IMG/VR virus record: IMGVR_UViG_3300042900_000588
Coordinates: 1-20,927 of that record
DNA: 20,927 bases
Reading direction: 5' to 3' (one strand)
From: a virus
The notes under the pieces are model-generated. The model was not told the DNA's origin. It saw only the letters and a program-made list of their open reading frames with translations, and searched no databases. This document shows, piece after piece, positions 8,809 through 18,331 of the stretch. Made by a program: the position numbers and the translations under genes. The stretch's first letter is position 1. Each line of letters starts with the position of its first letter.

Positions 8809-11800
8809 TTATATTTTATTTACAAAATCAGTTTTCTGTTTTTCAGCAGCATCTCTTTGCTCCATACTCCTTTTGAATCTATAAGCATCAATAGTATTCA
8901 TTAAACCTGCGCCTATTAATTCACTTCCTGCTTTTTGTTTTTGCTGAAAGGTATTCATAGCATCGTTATAAGCTTGTCTTCTATTAGCTGCTAATATAGT
9001 TGCTCTATCAGCAGCCATTACATCAGCATACTTTTGTTTATTCATTCTCATCTCTGCATCCGCTTGTTTTAACCCTAATTTATTCTTCCAAGCATCGTTA
9101 ATAGCAGCTCTGTTACGATTAAATGAATCAGATGCACTAGAGTTTAACCCTGCAAATTTAGCATCGTTTAATCCTCCTTGTATATCTTGCTCTGCCATAA
9201 ATCTTTGCTCAGGAGTTAATCCGAATAAAGCATCTTGTTGAGCGCGGTTAACAGCAGCATTATATGTTGGGTCTATTACAGCTTTATCAATAGGACGCTT
9301 CTCTTTACCTAGCATATTCAATCCTAATGCAGATTGTCCTATTCCTACGAATGCAGTTGGGTCAATATTACTTAATTTATTCGCCCAAGCATTTTTAGAT
9401 TTAACTGGTGCTGATGTAGTAGGTAATGTTTGAGGTAATGAACTATTTAAAGCAGTAGCTTGAGCAACAGCTTTATCTTCATCCGCTTTTATTTTAGCAA
9501 TTTCATTAGGAGATAAACTACTGCCTGGCACAACTACTTCCTCTCCTGTATCAGGAGTTAATGTAGGTATAAATTTACCTGCCTCTGTTTTAGGAGTTAC
9601 TTTAGGTGCTTTTAAAGATGGTTTAGCTGTAGGTATATTTTCAGTAACTACACTTGGCTTAGTTTCAGTTTTCTTAGTGCCAGATAATTCATTTATTTTA
9701 GCCTGTAATCTTTTAGCTTCTTCTGTGTTTCCGTTATCAGTAGCTTCTTTTAACTTTCTGCTATAAAGATTAATTTCTGATGCTGTTTTTTGTTCTTGAT
9801 TAGATTTTTCTTTAGCTACTGATTGATTATATTTATCAGTAAATTTCTTACCACCTTCAGTAGAATATTTACTTCCATCTGCTGATACCCAATTTTTACC
9901 ATCCCAAGTTGCGCCGTCAACTTTAGTTCCTTTTACAGGACCACCTTCAGCGTAACCTTTAACTTCTCCGTCATCCATTTTAGATTGCTTACTTCCGCCT
10001 GCTACCAAACCAAAATACTTACGTTGTTGTTCTGTAATAGGTTTACCATTAGCCATACCTTCATGTAGCATAATCTTAGCTTTAGATTTAGTTAATCCTC
10101 CGTCTTTGTATTCTCCTATGTATGTTCTGTCATTCATAGTTCCTACCGTTCCGCCTTCTGCCCACGTTTCTCTTGCATAAGCTCTGAAATGAGGATTGTT
10201 ATCTAAGTTCTCTTTATGTCTTGCATAGAAAGCTTCTTTTCTTGCAGGGTCTTTAGGATGTTGTCCTAAGTTAGGGTCTCCAAAGTACTTTACAGTTCCA
10301 TCTGGCCCTGTTACTTTATGAGTTTTACCTTCTCTATCACCTGACCTTTGAACTACATATCCGCCTTTAGCGTATTCAGCTTTAATCTTTTTTTCTTGTT
10401 TTAGCATATCCGCAGTTGGAGCTTTATTACTACCAGCAGCATCTCTAATATTATCCCATAAACCTCTTTTAGAATAAGAACCATCTGCTCTTTTTAGCAT
10501 ACCGCCCATTTTCATTTCTTCACTATTATTTTCTGAGTTAGGAGCTAAATCTTCTAATTCAATACCAATAGATTCTAAGTATTCATTCTCTTCAGGAGTA
10601 AACAAATGTTCTCCATTAGATAGTTTTACCGCTTCTCCTTCTTCTTGTTTAAGATTAGCTTTCTTATTAGGAGCTTTTAAATATAGTTTACGAATACCTT
10701 TTGCTAGTTCTGCATTCTCGGCAGGCACTACAAATGAGCCTTCTTTTACTTCAGCCATTATACTATCTGATTTAGCAGTTCCTTTACCTTTAATATCTCC
10801 GCCGTCAGCATACATATTTTTTATTTTACCAACTACACCACCTCTATTCATCATAGGACGATTCTTATCGAATTGTTGTCCATCAGCCAATATCATGTTT
10901 TGATTCTCGTCAAATGTAACTCCTGTTAAATTATAAGGATTAGTTATTGTAGGATTTTCTTCTTGGTTATTTCTAGCTAATATTGCTTGTTGTTGTTTAG
11001 ATGCGGTGTTAGCATCTTTTACTTCTTGAAGTTGTTTCTGAGCTTTATCTTCTAATGACTTAGTATATCCTTTTCCTGATACATCAGTCCATCCTCCAGC
11101 ATAAGAACTTCTTGTAGCTAAGGCTTTACTTGGACTTAAAAAACTTGCTCCGATAGCTGTTGTTCTAGCATCAGATTCGTTATTAAGTTTTCCTTCTGCA
11201 TTCATTGATTCTTTTCTAGCCTTAATAGGTTTTCCTATCTTATCTCCTATTGCGGCAATTCCACCTATCATTCCGCCAATACCTCCCATTTGAGATACTG
11301 CTGCCATTCCAGCATTTCTTGCAGATTCTCCTTCATTTTGTGCAGGTTGTGAATTGTAATAAGCTGAGCCTATACCTCCCATTCCTTCTCCTATTCCATT
11401 GGCTACATTTCTAGCTTTTTGTTGATTAGCTTTCTTTTTATTTTCATCTATAGCCTTTTTAGCTTGCATATTGTTTTGAGCAGTATATTGATCATTCTGT
11501 CCAACTACACCACTTCCGAATGTATCTATTGGTTTATAAGAACTGTTTGAATCCCCATAGGTTCCATCAATATTCATATTAGGATTATAGACAGGACCTC
11601 CATCATAATATCCTTTAATCTTACTTACAATACCACCTTTAGCAAACTTACCTTTAATCTCAATAGGATTATCTATATTGTACATTCTACCTACTTCCAT
11701 TTCTCCTTTTCTTAAAGGAGTTATATTCTTTGTATTCATTTGAACTCCTACATTTGGAGTAACAATAGGATTTCCTTGAGTATCGTATTTTTGTTCAATA

Positions 11801-12546
11801 TATCCAACAGGAGCAGTAGATAAAGCATTCGGAACATCTGCGATATTTCTTTGGTTAAATTCTCCACCGCCTCCGCCAGCTATTCTTGTAGCTTTAGTTC
11901 CAGGCATCATTAAACTTCCTTTGTAATTAGGGTTAGCTTTATCCACTCCACTCATTGCAGGAGTTTCTATTTTTTGAGTAGTATATTCTTTTCGTATATC
12001 ATCAATAGTTCTTCCTGTATAAGTTGGAGTGAATTTTCCGTCTTTAAAACTATTTAACGGATTAGCTAAATCATAAACAATTTCTCTACCTTCTTTGTCA
12101 ATATTATATTTCCTTGATGTATTGGTATATCTTCCTTCTGCATCAGGAGTTTCAACAGTTGTTATTCCATAATCAGCTCCCCATTGTTTTGCTGGGTCTA
12201 TTTTTTCATAAGTACTAATACCTCCATACAAACCTGTTTGCTCAGGAGGTATTACTTCTGGAGGCGGTAATTTATATCGTTGTACAGTTGACCCAAATGT
12301 AGAAGACTTTTCAGGGTCTTTTTTTCTTGGAGTACCTGTGCTTTTTTTTCCGCTAGAAGGCGAATACATCTTTTTCTTAGTCTCTTCATGCTTAGTCTCA
12401 ACTTCCCAATACTCTTCGCCGTCAGAATCAATTTTAAGTACAGCGTTTTTTGGTATTTCAGATTTGCTTTTAACTAATTGAGGAGCAAAATCATCATTAG
12501 ATTTACTTTTAGGTGCTTTAACACTTTTTCCTTTATCTTCAGGCAT
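8809..12546 (-). CDS. Large virion (cargo/internal core) protein with GG-anchor repeats and embedded phage domains
   Basis: A 1245-residue low-complexity, Lys/Gly/Ser-rich protein studded with short aromatic-x-GG anchors: FAKGGIV (301-307), YYDGGPV (313-319), NRGGVVG (567-573), YADGGDI (579-585), YAKGGYV (725-731), WAEGGTV (795-801), YKDGGLT (813-819) and YAEGGPV (865-871). Residues 591-650 match a 'VEEGEFVVP...' style block common in phage internal proteins. Residues 733-797 (GKTHKV, KYFGDPN, then a KDP-RKEAFYARH stretch) resemble the DUF5754-type domain of phages and giant viruses. Residues 819-850 hold another recurrent phage motif (KAKIML-EG-GKPIT-QQRKYFG). The last ~200 residues are Ala/Asn-rich helices reminiscent of T7 gp14-like internal proteins. 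It follows the lipoprotein gene after a 47-base gap containing a -7 box. The virion role is inferred; domain names are from motif memory only. Confidence 0.68.
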   Translation of the reverse strand: MPEDKGKSVKAPKSKSNDDFAPQLVKSKSEIPKNAVLKIDSDGEEYWEVETKHEETKKKMYSPSSGKKSTGTPRKKDPEKSSTFGSTVQRYKLPPPEVIPPEQTGLYGGISTYEKIDPAKQWGADYGITTVETPDAEGRYTNTSRKYNIDKEGREIVYDLANPLNSFKDGKFTPTYTGRTIDDIRKEYTTQKIETPAMSGVDKANPNYKGSLMMPGTKATRIAGGGGGEFNQRNIADVPNALSTAPVGYIEQKYDTQGNPIVTPNVGVQMNTKNITPLRKGEMEVGRMYNIDNPIEIKGKFAKGGIVSKIKGYYDGGPVYNPNMNIDGTYGDSNSSYKPIDTFGSGVVGQNDQYTAQNNMQAKKAIDENKKKANQQKARNVANGIGEGMGGIGSAYYNSQPAQNEGESARNAGMAAVSQMGGIGGMIGGIAAIGDKIGKPIKARKESMNAEGKLNNESDARTTAIGASFLSPSKALATRSSYAGGWTDVSGKGYTKSLEDKAQKQLQEVKDANTASKQQQAILARNNQEENPTITNPYNLTGVTFDENQNMILADGQQFDKNRPMMNRGGVVGKIKNMYADGGDIKGKGTAKSDSIMAEVKEGSFVVPAENAELAKGIRKLYLKAPNKKANLKQEEGEAVKLSNGEHLFTPEENEYLESIGIELEDLAPNSENNSEEMKMGGMLKRADGSYSKRGLWDNIRDAAGSNKAPTADMLKQEKKIKAEYAKGGYVVQRSGDREGKTHKVTGPDGTVKYFGDPNLGQHPKDPARKEAFYARHKENLDNNPHFRAYARETWAEGGTVGTMNDRTYIGEYKDGGLTKSKAKIMLHEGMANGKPITEQQRKYFGLVAGGSKQSKMDDGEVKGYAEGGPVKGTKVDGATWDGKNWVSADGSKYSTEGGKKFTDKYNQSVAKEKSNQEQKTASEINLYSRKLKEATDNGNTEEAKRLQAKINELSGTKKTETKPSVVTENIPTAKPSLKAPKVTPKTEAGKFIPTLTPDTGEEVVVPGSSLSPNEIAKIKADEDKAVAQATALNSSLPQTLPTTSAPVKSKNAWANKLSNIDPTAFVGIGQSALGLNMLGKEKRPIDKAVIDPTYNAAVNRAQQDALFGLTPEQRFMAEQDIQGGLNDAKFAGLNSSASDSFNRNRAAINDAWKNKLGLKQADAEMRMNKQKYADVMAADRATILAANRRQAYNDAMNTFQQKQKAGSELIGAGLMNTIDAYRFKRSMEQRDAAEKQKTDFVNKI

Positions 12547-12567
12547 GGTATTTATGTTTTATACAAA

Positions 12568-12575
12568 CAAAAATA
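12568..12575 (-). promoter_or_regulatory. Candidate -7 box of a Bacteroidota-type promoter
   Basis: Minus-strand TATTTTTG matches TAnnTTTG exactly and lies 21 bases before the ATG of the 1245-aa gene. No convincing -33 TTG is found at the usual distance, so this rests on the -7 box and its position in the intergenic gap. Confidence 0.35.
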
Positions 12576-12593
12576 CATATTTTAATAATACTT

Positions 12594-13103
12594 CTAACGA
12601 GCTGCTCGACTTAAAAAAGCAAAGAAATATAAAGAATCTTCTATTTTATTAATCTTATCTCTGTAATTAAACTGAACTGAAACAACTTTAAATCTAAATA
12701 ATTTATTAAACACGTTTTGAGGAATAGCATATTCAACATAACTCAACTTATGATCTATTTCAAACGCAGCAATATAATCTTCACTACCATCTTCAAATCC
12801 TATTTTTATAATAGAGTTGTTTAAATCTGTAGTCTTAGAGAAATAAGCATACAATCTAACTCCATAATGACCAGCGCGGATACTGTCAGAGAAAACAGAA
12901 AAATAAGTAGTATCTTTTCCGTCAACAAACTCTAAATTATAAGAAGGATATTTTGTAATGATACTTTTCTTGTAGTAAGAATTATAACTAGAATATCTTT
13001 CTATCTCCATAGATTGCCCAAAAGCACAACTGCTTAATAATAAGAATCCAAATGATAATAATAAAACTAAAATGTTTGTTCTACGAGATTTAATAGCTTC
13101 CAT
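12594..13103 (-). CDS. Putative secreted lipoprotein of unknown function, 169 aa
   Basis: The N-terminus has a basic segment (KSRR, residues 5-8), a hydrophobic core (about 11-23) and a lipobox LSSC with Cys26, followed by AFGQ. It should therefore be exported as a lipoprotein; cleavage after AFGQ by signal peptidase I is the alternative. The mature ~140 residues are rich in Tyr, Phe and Ser and look like a beta-sandwich, with a central IIKIGFEDGSEDY segment. I vaguely recall similar small exported proteins in Bacteroidota and their phages, but not a function. The acidic residues expected right after Cys for surface export in Bacteroides are absent, so a periplasmic-facing location is more likely. 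It sits between the muzzle and the 1245-aa protein, flanked by gaps of 79 and 47 bases, and looks like an inserted 'moron'. Superinfection exclusion is a reasonable guess only. Confidence 0.7.
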   Translation of the reverse strand: MEAIKSRRTNILVLLLSFGFLLLSSCAFGQSMEIERYSSYNSYYKKSIITKYPSYNLEFVDGKDTTYFSVFSDSIRAGHYGVRLYAYFSKTTDLNNSIIKIGFEDGSEDYIAAFEIDHKLSYVEYAIPQNVFNKLFRFKVVSVQFNYRDKINKIEDSLYFFAFLSRAAR

Positions 13104-13153
13104 AATTTCTAATATTAATTGGTTTATAAAGTACTTGTACGGTAGTTATCCAT

Positions 13154-13168
13154 AAAAGGTTACAAAAT
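13154..13168 (-). repeat. 15-bp intergenic motif, copy 2 (candidate promoter/operator)
   Basis: Minus-strand ATTTTGTAACCTTTT, identical to the copy at 8588-8602, lies 50 bases before the lipoprotein start and just after the muzzle stop. It adjoins the near-palindrome at 13167-13186. A related form, ATTTTCGTTACATTTG, is found at 19645-19660 before the 281-aa gene. Confidence 0.5.
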
Positions 13169-13186
13169 AATTCAACTTTGAGTTAT
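13167..13186. repeat. 20-bp near-palindrome, copy B (candidate operator or weak terminator)
   Basis: Two 9-bp arms (13167-13175 and 13178-13186) with one mismatch flank a central CT. The 18-bp core TAATTCAACTTTGAGTTA is repeated exactly at 19674-19691 on the opposite strand. The site covers the TAA stop codon of the muzzle gene (13183-13185). On the minus strand the hairpin is followed by TTTTG, so weak termination is a second possible role. Confidence 0.5.
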
Positions 13187-16100
13187 CTTTTACTTACAAA
13201 GAATGTTTTTAACCATTGAGAAACCTTTTGTATATTTTTAGCAGTAGTAGGATTAGTTACATAATTTTTATGAATAAATTTCACTCTAACGTAATAATCA
13301 GTCAATCTTCCTCTTAATGAATCTAAAGCAACTGAAAAGAACCATGCTCCATCTATAAATCTATAATTTCTATTAGTTGTAGATATATTTAAATCACTTG
13401 CTGATTGATTCTCTGTATCAAAATAAACACTTGTAGAGTTTGGTCCAATAGTCTTTACCTGCATATTTTGTGGGGTTACCGCCATGTCAGTCTTGAAATT
13501 AACAACAACCTCTTGCTCAAAATCCCATACCTTACCATAGAATTTACATAAGTCAGCTCCAAAGTTTTGTAAATAAATCTCATTAGTTTTGTTAATAGCT
13601 AACCATGAATTACTACTTGGTGCTAATGGATTAGTTCCTGTTATTGCAGTCAATGTCCCTGGATATGAAGCTATGGTTACATCCTTAACACAAATATACT
13701 CTACATTGCCAACTAATACTGTATCTCCAATTACAAATGAAGTAGATGGCATATCTGTATTATAAGCCTTAGTATTTTTAGGATTATTAGCTGTTAATAC
13801 CAAGTCATTATGATTATGCCATATAGCAGGAGTACAATCTGTAAAAGCTACAAAAGCATTTAAAATATGATTGTATCCTAAAGTAAAATCTCTATTTACA
13901 AATGATTCATTACTCTCTCCTATAAAATCTCTCTTAGCGTATTTAAAAGTTAAATAAGTCATTTTGAATGTAGGGTCATAAACTCCCACTATACCATATC
14001 CCATTAAAGGAATTTCAGGTATATCTAAATTATTTGTATTATAAATATTTGAAAAACTATTAGGATAAAAAATATTACCTTCATTAAATTCATTATTAAA
14101 GAATACTTGCAATCCTTTAACCATAGACATTTCTTCAGGCTTACTTCCAATACCCATTACCATAAATGCTCTTCTACGCATATCAAACCACGCAAAACCA
14201 TATTCTGTTTCAGTTAGTCCGTGTTGGTGTTGATTTCCAAAGTTAGTATCTATATCATCATATCTATCAATAACTCCTGTCACACCTAATGCAGTAGCAT
14301 CTCCTAAAGCACTTCCTCCGACTAATTGACGTTCTAATATCGGCGTGTAACCTACTGAGTGGTCTTGCCAATAGAATAGTTTAGAATCTCTTGCTTTAAG
14401 ATTATTAATTTGTCCACGCTGTCCATCTAAATCTCTGTAATCAGGTATTCTAAATACACGGAATGAATCTATTAATTCACCAGGCGTTTTGTATTTACTC
14501 CATCTAATTCTGTAATCAAATTCTCCTGTAAACTTATAATTAAGTGGTAGTGACGGATATTTAATAAAATTACCATCGGTAGTATATGCTTTGTTATAAT
14601 TATAAGATTCTAATTGTGTCGTAGGAGACAAAGATGAATCAAACCATCCTATGCCTGTAGCTCCCGAAGAAGGATACATATTCTTATTTGATACCTTTTG
14701 CCCTCTTCTTAAATTATAGTTTACATTACCCTCACATGGAAACCATAAAGCATAAGACATAGCATTGTCGCTAGTTTCAAATGCTTCATCCCATAATCCA
14801 TATCCTAAATCAATAAGATTTGTAAAGCAATCTCCGCCGAACACCTCTATATCATTAAAAGTATATTTATTTTCTCCTGCGTAAATTCCTGAAGCAAACG
14901 TTCCGTTTAAAGTATCCGCTTTAACTTGTGTGTTAATAGGTTGAAAGTGACCACAAGACATATACAATGTATTAGCTATAGCTGATTCGCTTGCTCCTCC
15001 GTATTGATTAGCTGGGTCTGTATCTGTTATAAAATTAGCTAACATCTTGTTATAGTTAGACGTATTAGCAGTAGCGTTATAATCCGTTAAAGCATCAAAG
15101 TGATTAAATTGAGATTTAATTATTTGCTTTTTACACCCAACAGATAAAATATCAAAGCCTGGGCTAAAAGGTGTTACGCCACAAATAGAATCATAATTAA
15201 GTGTTACTTGAAATTCGTTTACGTTAGAATATCTATTTCTATAATCAACACTTGTTCCTAAAAAACCTCCAGCACCATTATTCTCATCAAAATTATAAAC
15301 AGCATTTCCATTCATTGATTGAAGAGGTAAAGTTCTTGGAGAACTAGCATCTTTTCCTGTACCAAAGATTCCAGCAGACATTTGAAATAATTTAGTAAAC
15401 ATTACTCTTTTTTGAGTATCTGTTTTTAATTGACTTCCATTTAACCAACAAGCTTCTTTTAAATTATCTCCAATTTTAACCGCAGAAGGAAAAGAATATC
15501 CAGTTTGTATATCAGGCGATAATACAGAGTAAATATAGTATCCATCTCCAACTTCATACATAGGTAAAATACTATAATCTGTTCTGCATATACCTAATGG
15601 CATAACAGAATTAAAACCAAGCAAATTACTATATACACTTTGCATTAATAATCCTTGCGTAATTACAATCGGGTCCCTCTCTGCTCTTACAATACTAAAT
15701 CCACTAATTTGATTCATTACTGATTCAGGTATATCTAATCCACTTATATTTATAGCTGATGGATTTAAAGAATAAGAATCTTGTATTAAAGCTCCTCCGC
15801 TTGGACGGTAATTGTCTTTTTTCATTAATCCTCCTTTATCAGGAATAGTATCAAAAGTGTAGTCAAAAGTTGTTGGGTCTCCTTTTATATATTTTACATA
15901 GAATGGATTGCCTTTTAAGTCAAAAAACAAAATTCCAAATCTATATTTTTCTCCACTCCAATATCCTTTATTATGAGATGCTACGGCAGGATCTTTGTAA
16001 TCCCAAAATCCCGTTGTTAATTGTATAGCATCTTCTCGTCTTTTACCATCGCTAATAGCTGTATATTTATTTTTAGTTGTACATGGTCTAACAGCTCCAT

Positions 16101-17619
16101 TTCCTGTAAATAAAATAGATGAAGGAACTGTTACAATAGCTCCAAATGAACCTGTTATTACATCTCCTGTAACGTACTGAACTCCTTTATAAGTAACTGT
16201 ATCAGTTGTGTTGTTTCCAAATGTAACTAACCATCTGCTATAAGGTAAAATTGAATTTGCTGGTGGATTTCCTGTTAATGGAGGACTTACATCAGCAGGA
16301 ACATTACAATTAGAACATAAATTCAAATCTCCATGAGATACTAAAGGATATTGAAACTGATTAATAGTTACTCCACTTAAATCTAAATCAAACTCTTCTC
16401 TTTCTGTTATGTTAGCGATAGTACTGTAATTCTTATTTGTATTTACTGTTTTACACTTTAAAATACTAGCAGGGAATAATGTTAAATCACTAATGGTTAC
16501 TGTTCCTAAATTAGACGCTCCAGTGTCAGTAATAGACATAGTTGCTCCTGTTACAGCTTCTTTGTTTGTGATAATAATTCTATAAGGTACATCCGCCACT
16601 TGTGTAAACTCAGCACAAGCTACCTCAATCGTATCAAAATCAGTATCAATATCTGTTATATTTAACTTTACAGACTTACCACTATTCTCAAGAGTTGTAG
16701 CGGTTCCATTACCTACAAAATCTCTATAAGCATTTCCTGTAATAAAGGTAGATGAATTATTCATTCCTACGTGAATAGGAGTGCTTGCGTAACTCCAAGA
16801 AGTTACCACGCCATCATAAGAATTAGATAGTCTATAGAAGTAAATATGACTTCCACAATACTTATCTCCTGTACCATATTCTTTAAACTCAATATTACCT
16901 AATAATCTACTTGGAGACCAATCTAATAAAGATAATGGATAGTATTCAATTACTAATGGCGCACCTACAGGTAAAGTATATGATGTACCAGCGCTTGCTT
17001 TAAATATATTTCCTGCCGTAAGTCCTACTCCATATTTAACTCCATTATAAGTAACTGCTCCTTGCAATACCATGTAGGTATTATTAGCTATTAAATCCGC
17101 TGCTCCTGTAAAATAAGTTGTAAAAATAGGATTAGCAATATCAAATACTTTAGGCTCATTAAAATTATCAGTCCAATATACTCTTTGATTATTTGTATTC
17201 TCTCTAAAAGAAAATCCTTCTATCTTATGTAATTTAGTAAAATTTAAGTCTGCATTATGGTAATATGGCACATAACTTCCAACGAAATCCATTTCACTTC
17301 TAGTAAATGAAATTACGCCTATTTCTCCATATCCTGTAGTAGACTCGCTATTTGTCGAGAACACTACTAACTTATCAATAAAAGAAACAAAACCTATTGG
17401 CATAGGCTCTACGTCTAATGTAGCTGTAGTTGTTAAATATCTTGGAGTTAATTTAAGTAACACCTTATTTCCTTTAGTCATCTCTACAGTGTAATGATTA
17501 CCGTCATAAGAAATAAGCATACCGTTTTTCATGTTTCGATATGTGCCGTCAGGCTGTAATATAAAAGAACTATCTTGATGAAGTCCTTTGTCAAATGTAT
17601 TAATAACTGAACCTGCCAT
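13183..17619 (-). CDS. crAss-like muzzle/nozzle (tail stabilisation) protein, 1478 aa
   Basis: The distal tail nozzle through which DNA leaves the short tail. Signatures I recognise from crAss-like phage proteins occur in order: an INTFDKGLHQD start (6-16), YWTDNFNEPKVFDI (148-161), a YFYRLS...G..TSWS block (260-276), GYWSGEKYRFGILFFD (552-567), ISGFSIVRAERD (638-649), NQYGGASESAIANTLYMSCG (about 872-891), and DIEVFGGDCF (924-933). Length and all-beta composition fit the muzzle family, related to the P22 gp10/T7 gp12 nozzles. Three stretches look inserted: about 165-228 and 455-512, both with a 'TYxGVxY...G' core, and about 1280-1347, with a GDTVLVGNVEYICV core resembling small carbohydrate-binding modules. 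The start overlaps the end of the 243-aa gene by 20 bases in another frame; the MAGSVINTFDKG start is conserved-looking and supports this ATG. Muzzle identity is from family motifs; host-binding modules are inference. Confidence 0.85.
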   Translation of the reverse strand: MAGSVINTFDKGLHQDSSFILQPDGTYRNMKNGMLISYDGNHYTVEMTKGNKVLLKLTPRYLTTTATLDVEPMPIGFVSFIDKLVVFSTNSESTTGYGEIGVISFTRSEMDFVGSYVPYYHNADLNFTKLHKIEGFSFRENTNNQRVYWTDNFNEPKVFDIANPIFTTYFTGAADLIANNTYMVLQGAVTYNGVKYGVGLTAGNIFKASAGTSYTLPVGAPLVIEYYPLSLLDWSPSRLLGNIEFKEYGTGDKYCGSHIYFYRLSNSYDGVVTSWSYASTPIHVGMNNSSTFITGNAYRDFVGNGTATTLENSGKSVKLNITDIDTDFDTIEVACAEFTQVADVPYRIIITNKEAVTGATMSITDTGASNLGTVTISDLTLFPASILKCKTVNTNKNYSTIANITEREEFDLDLSGVTINQFQYPLVSHGDLNLCSNCNVPADVSPPLTGNPPANSILPYSRWLVTFGNNTTDTVTYKGVQYVTGDVITGSFGAIVTVPSSILFTGNGAVRPCTTKNKYTAISDGKRREDAIQLTTGFWDYKDPAVASHNKGYWSGEKYRFGILFFDLKGNPFYVKYIKGDPTTFDYTFDTIPDKGGLMKKDNYRPSGGALIQDSYSLNPSAINISGLDIPESVMNQISGFSIVRAERDPIVITQGLLMQSVYSNLLGFNSVMPLGICRTDYSILPMYEVGDGYYIYSVLSPDIQTGYSFPSAVKIGDNLKEACWLNGSQLKTDTQKRVMFTKLFQMSAGIFGTGKDASSPRTLPLQSMNGNAVYNFDENNGAGGFLGTSVDYRNRYSNVNEFQVTLNYDSICGVTPFSPGFDILSVGCKKQIIKSQFNHFDALTDYNATANTSNYNKMLANFITDTDPANQYGGASESAIANTLYMSCGHFQPINTQVKADTLNGTFASGIYAGENKYTFNDIEVFGGDCFTNLIDLGYGLWDEAFETSDNAMSYALWFPCEGNVNYNLRRGQKVSNKNMYPSSGATGIGWFDSSLSPTTQLESYNYNKAYTTDGNFIKYPSLPLNYKFTGEFDYRIRWSKYKTPGELIDSFRVFRIPDYRDLDGQRGQINNLKARDSKLFYWQDHSVGYTPILERQLVGGSALGDATALGVTGVIDRYDDIDTNFGNQHQHGLTETEYGFAWFDMRRRAFMVMGIGSKPEEMSMVKGLQVFFNNEFNEGNIFYPNSFSNIYNTNNLDIPEIPLMGYGIVGVYDPTFKMTYLTFKYAKRDFIGESNESFVNRDFTLGYNHILNAFVAFTDCTPAIWHNHNDLVLTANNPKNTKAYNTDMPSTSFVIGDTVLVGNVEYICVKDVTIASYPGTLTAITGTNPLAPSSNSWLAINKTNEIYLQNFGADLCKFYGKVWDFEQEVVVNFKTDMAVTPQNMQVKTIGPNSTSVYFDTENQSASDLNISTTNRNYRFIDGAWFFSVALDSLRGRLTDYYVRVKFIHKNYVTNPTTAKNIQKVSQWLKTFFVSKR

Positions 17620-18331
17620 AAGTATTGTTTATATTCATTCCTACCCATAATCCACGACCTGAATAAGGGTCATGGTATAATCTTGCAATCTCTTCTCTAT
17701 CTGTTTCTGATAATTCTGCATCTAAAGCTCTTGAATGAGCGCATAGTCTATCCCATTGTGTATAGTGCCATTGCATCATTTTAGTATCTTTTCTTCTCAT
17801 ACACCAATTATACAATATGAATTGAGTAATAGCTTCTACGTGATTTTCTCCTATCTCCATAAATCCATCACAATCCACCTTATATCCTATGTATTGAACA
17901 GTTACTTTATCATTATGCAATTCTACATCAAATATCATTTTATTATTCTGAAAATGATATGGCACTATTCCGCATCCACTTGTAGTTTCAGATACTCCTG
18001 TATCAACTATTAAGAAAGTGTTATCCGCAGATAATGAAGCGTTAACTATTGGATTACTAAATGTTCTAGCAAATATACTTCCACAATTAACATCGTGACT
18101 TCCTAAGATAGCACCTTCTACCTTAATAGCATTATCAGGTAATTGTGCCGTGCATCCGCAAACATCAATAACTTTCCATTGTCTTTCGTATTGATAGTAA
18201 CTTCCTATTTCCTTTTCCGCTTGGTAAGCCCAAGTCATAAATAACGGTCTGTGATTAGCGTGGTCAACCGCCGCCAAATCCATCGCATTAATTATAGGAT
18301 TGTTTATTGATATTAGTTTGTTTATTGACAT
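17600..18331 (-). CDS. Adaptor-like ring/tail-hub protein, 243 aa
   Basis: A head-to-tail connector protein that probably forms a 12-mer ring below the portal. The N-terminal half is helical and contains MTWAYQAEKEIGSYYQYERQ (32-51), followed by WKVIDVCGCTAQLPDNAIKV (52-71). The latter is a strand-rich core that I know from crAss-like ring/tail proteins annotated as P22 gp4-like or tail-tubular. A second helical block, ENHVEAITQFILYNWCMRRK (162-181), closes the fold. The region between (about 80-150) is beta-rich. It contains about ten cysteines (C58, C60, C83, C120, C154, C177, C197 among them), many for a virion protein. Its first 10 bases overlap the IHF-like gene and its last 20 the muzzle gene, so translation is probably coupled. 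The exact ring position (upper or lower) cannot be told from sequence alone. Confidence 0.75.
   Translation of the reverse strand: MSINKLISINNPIINAMDLAAVDHANHRPLFMTWAYQAEKEIGSYYQYERQWKVIDVCGCTAQLPDNAIKVEGAILGSHDVNCGSIFARTFSNPIVNASLSADNTFLIVDTGVSETTSGCGIVPYHFQNNKMIFDVELHNDKVTVQYIGYKVDCDGFMEIGENHVEAITQFILYNWCMRRKDTKMMQWHYTQWDRLCAHSRALDAELSETDREEIARLYHDPYSGRGLWVGMNINNTYGRFSY

Noticed and set aside
12590-12608. CGAGCAGCTCG palindrome at the end of the lipoprotein gene as a terminator
   Set aside because: Arms of only 5 bp with a 1-base centre and no T-run; it encodes the last residues (SRAAR).
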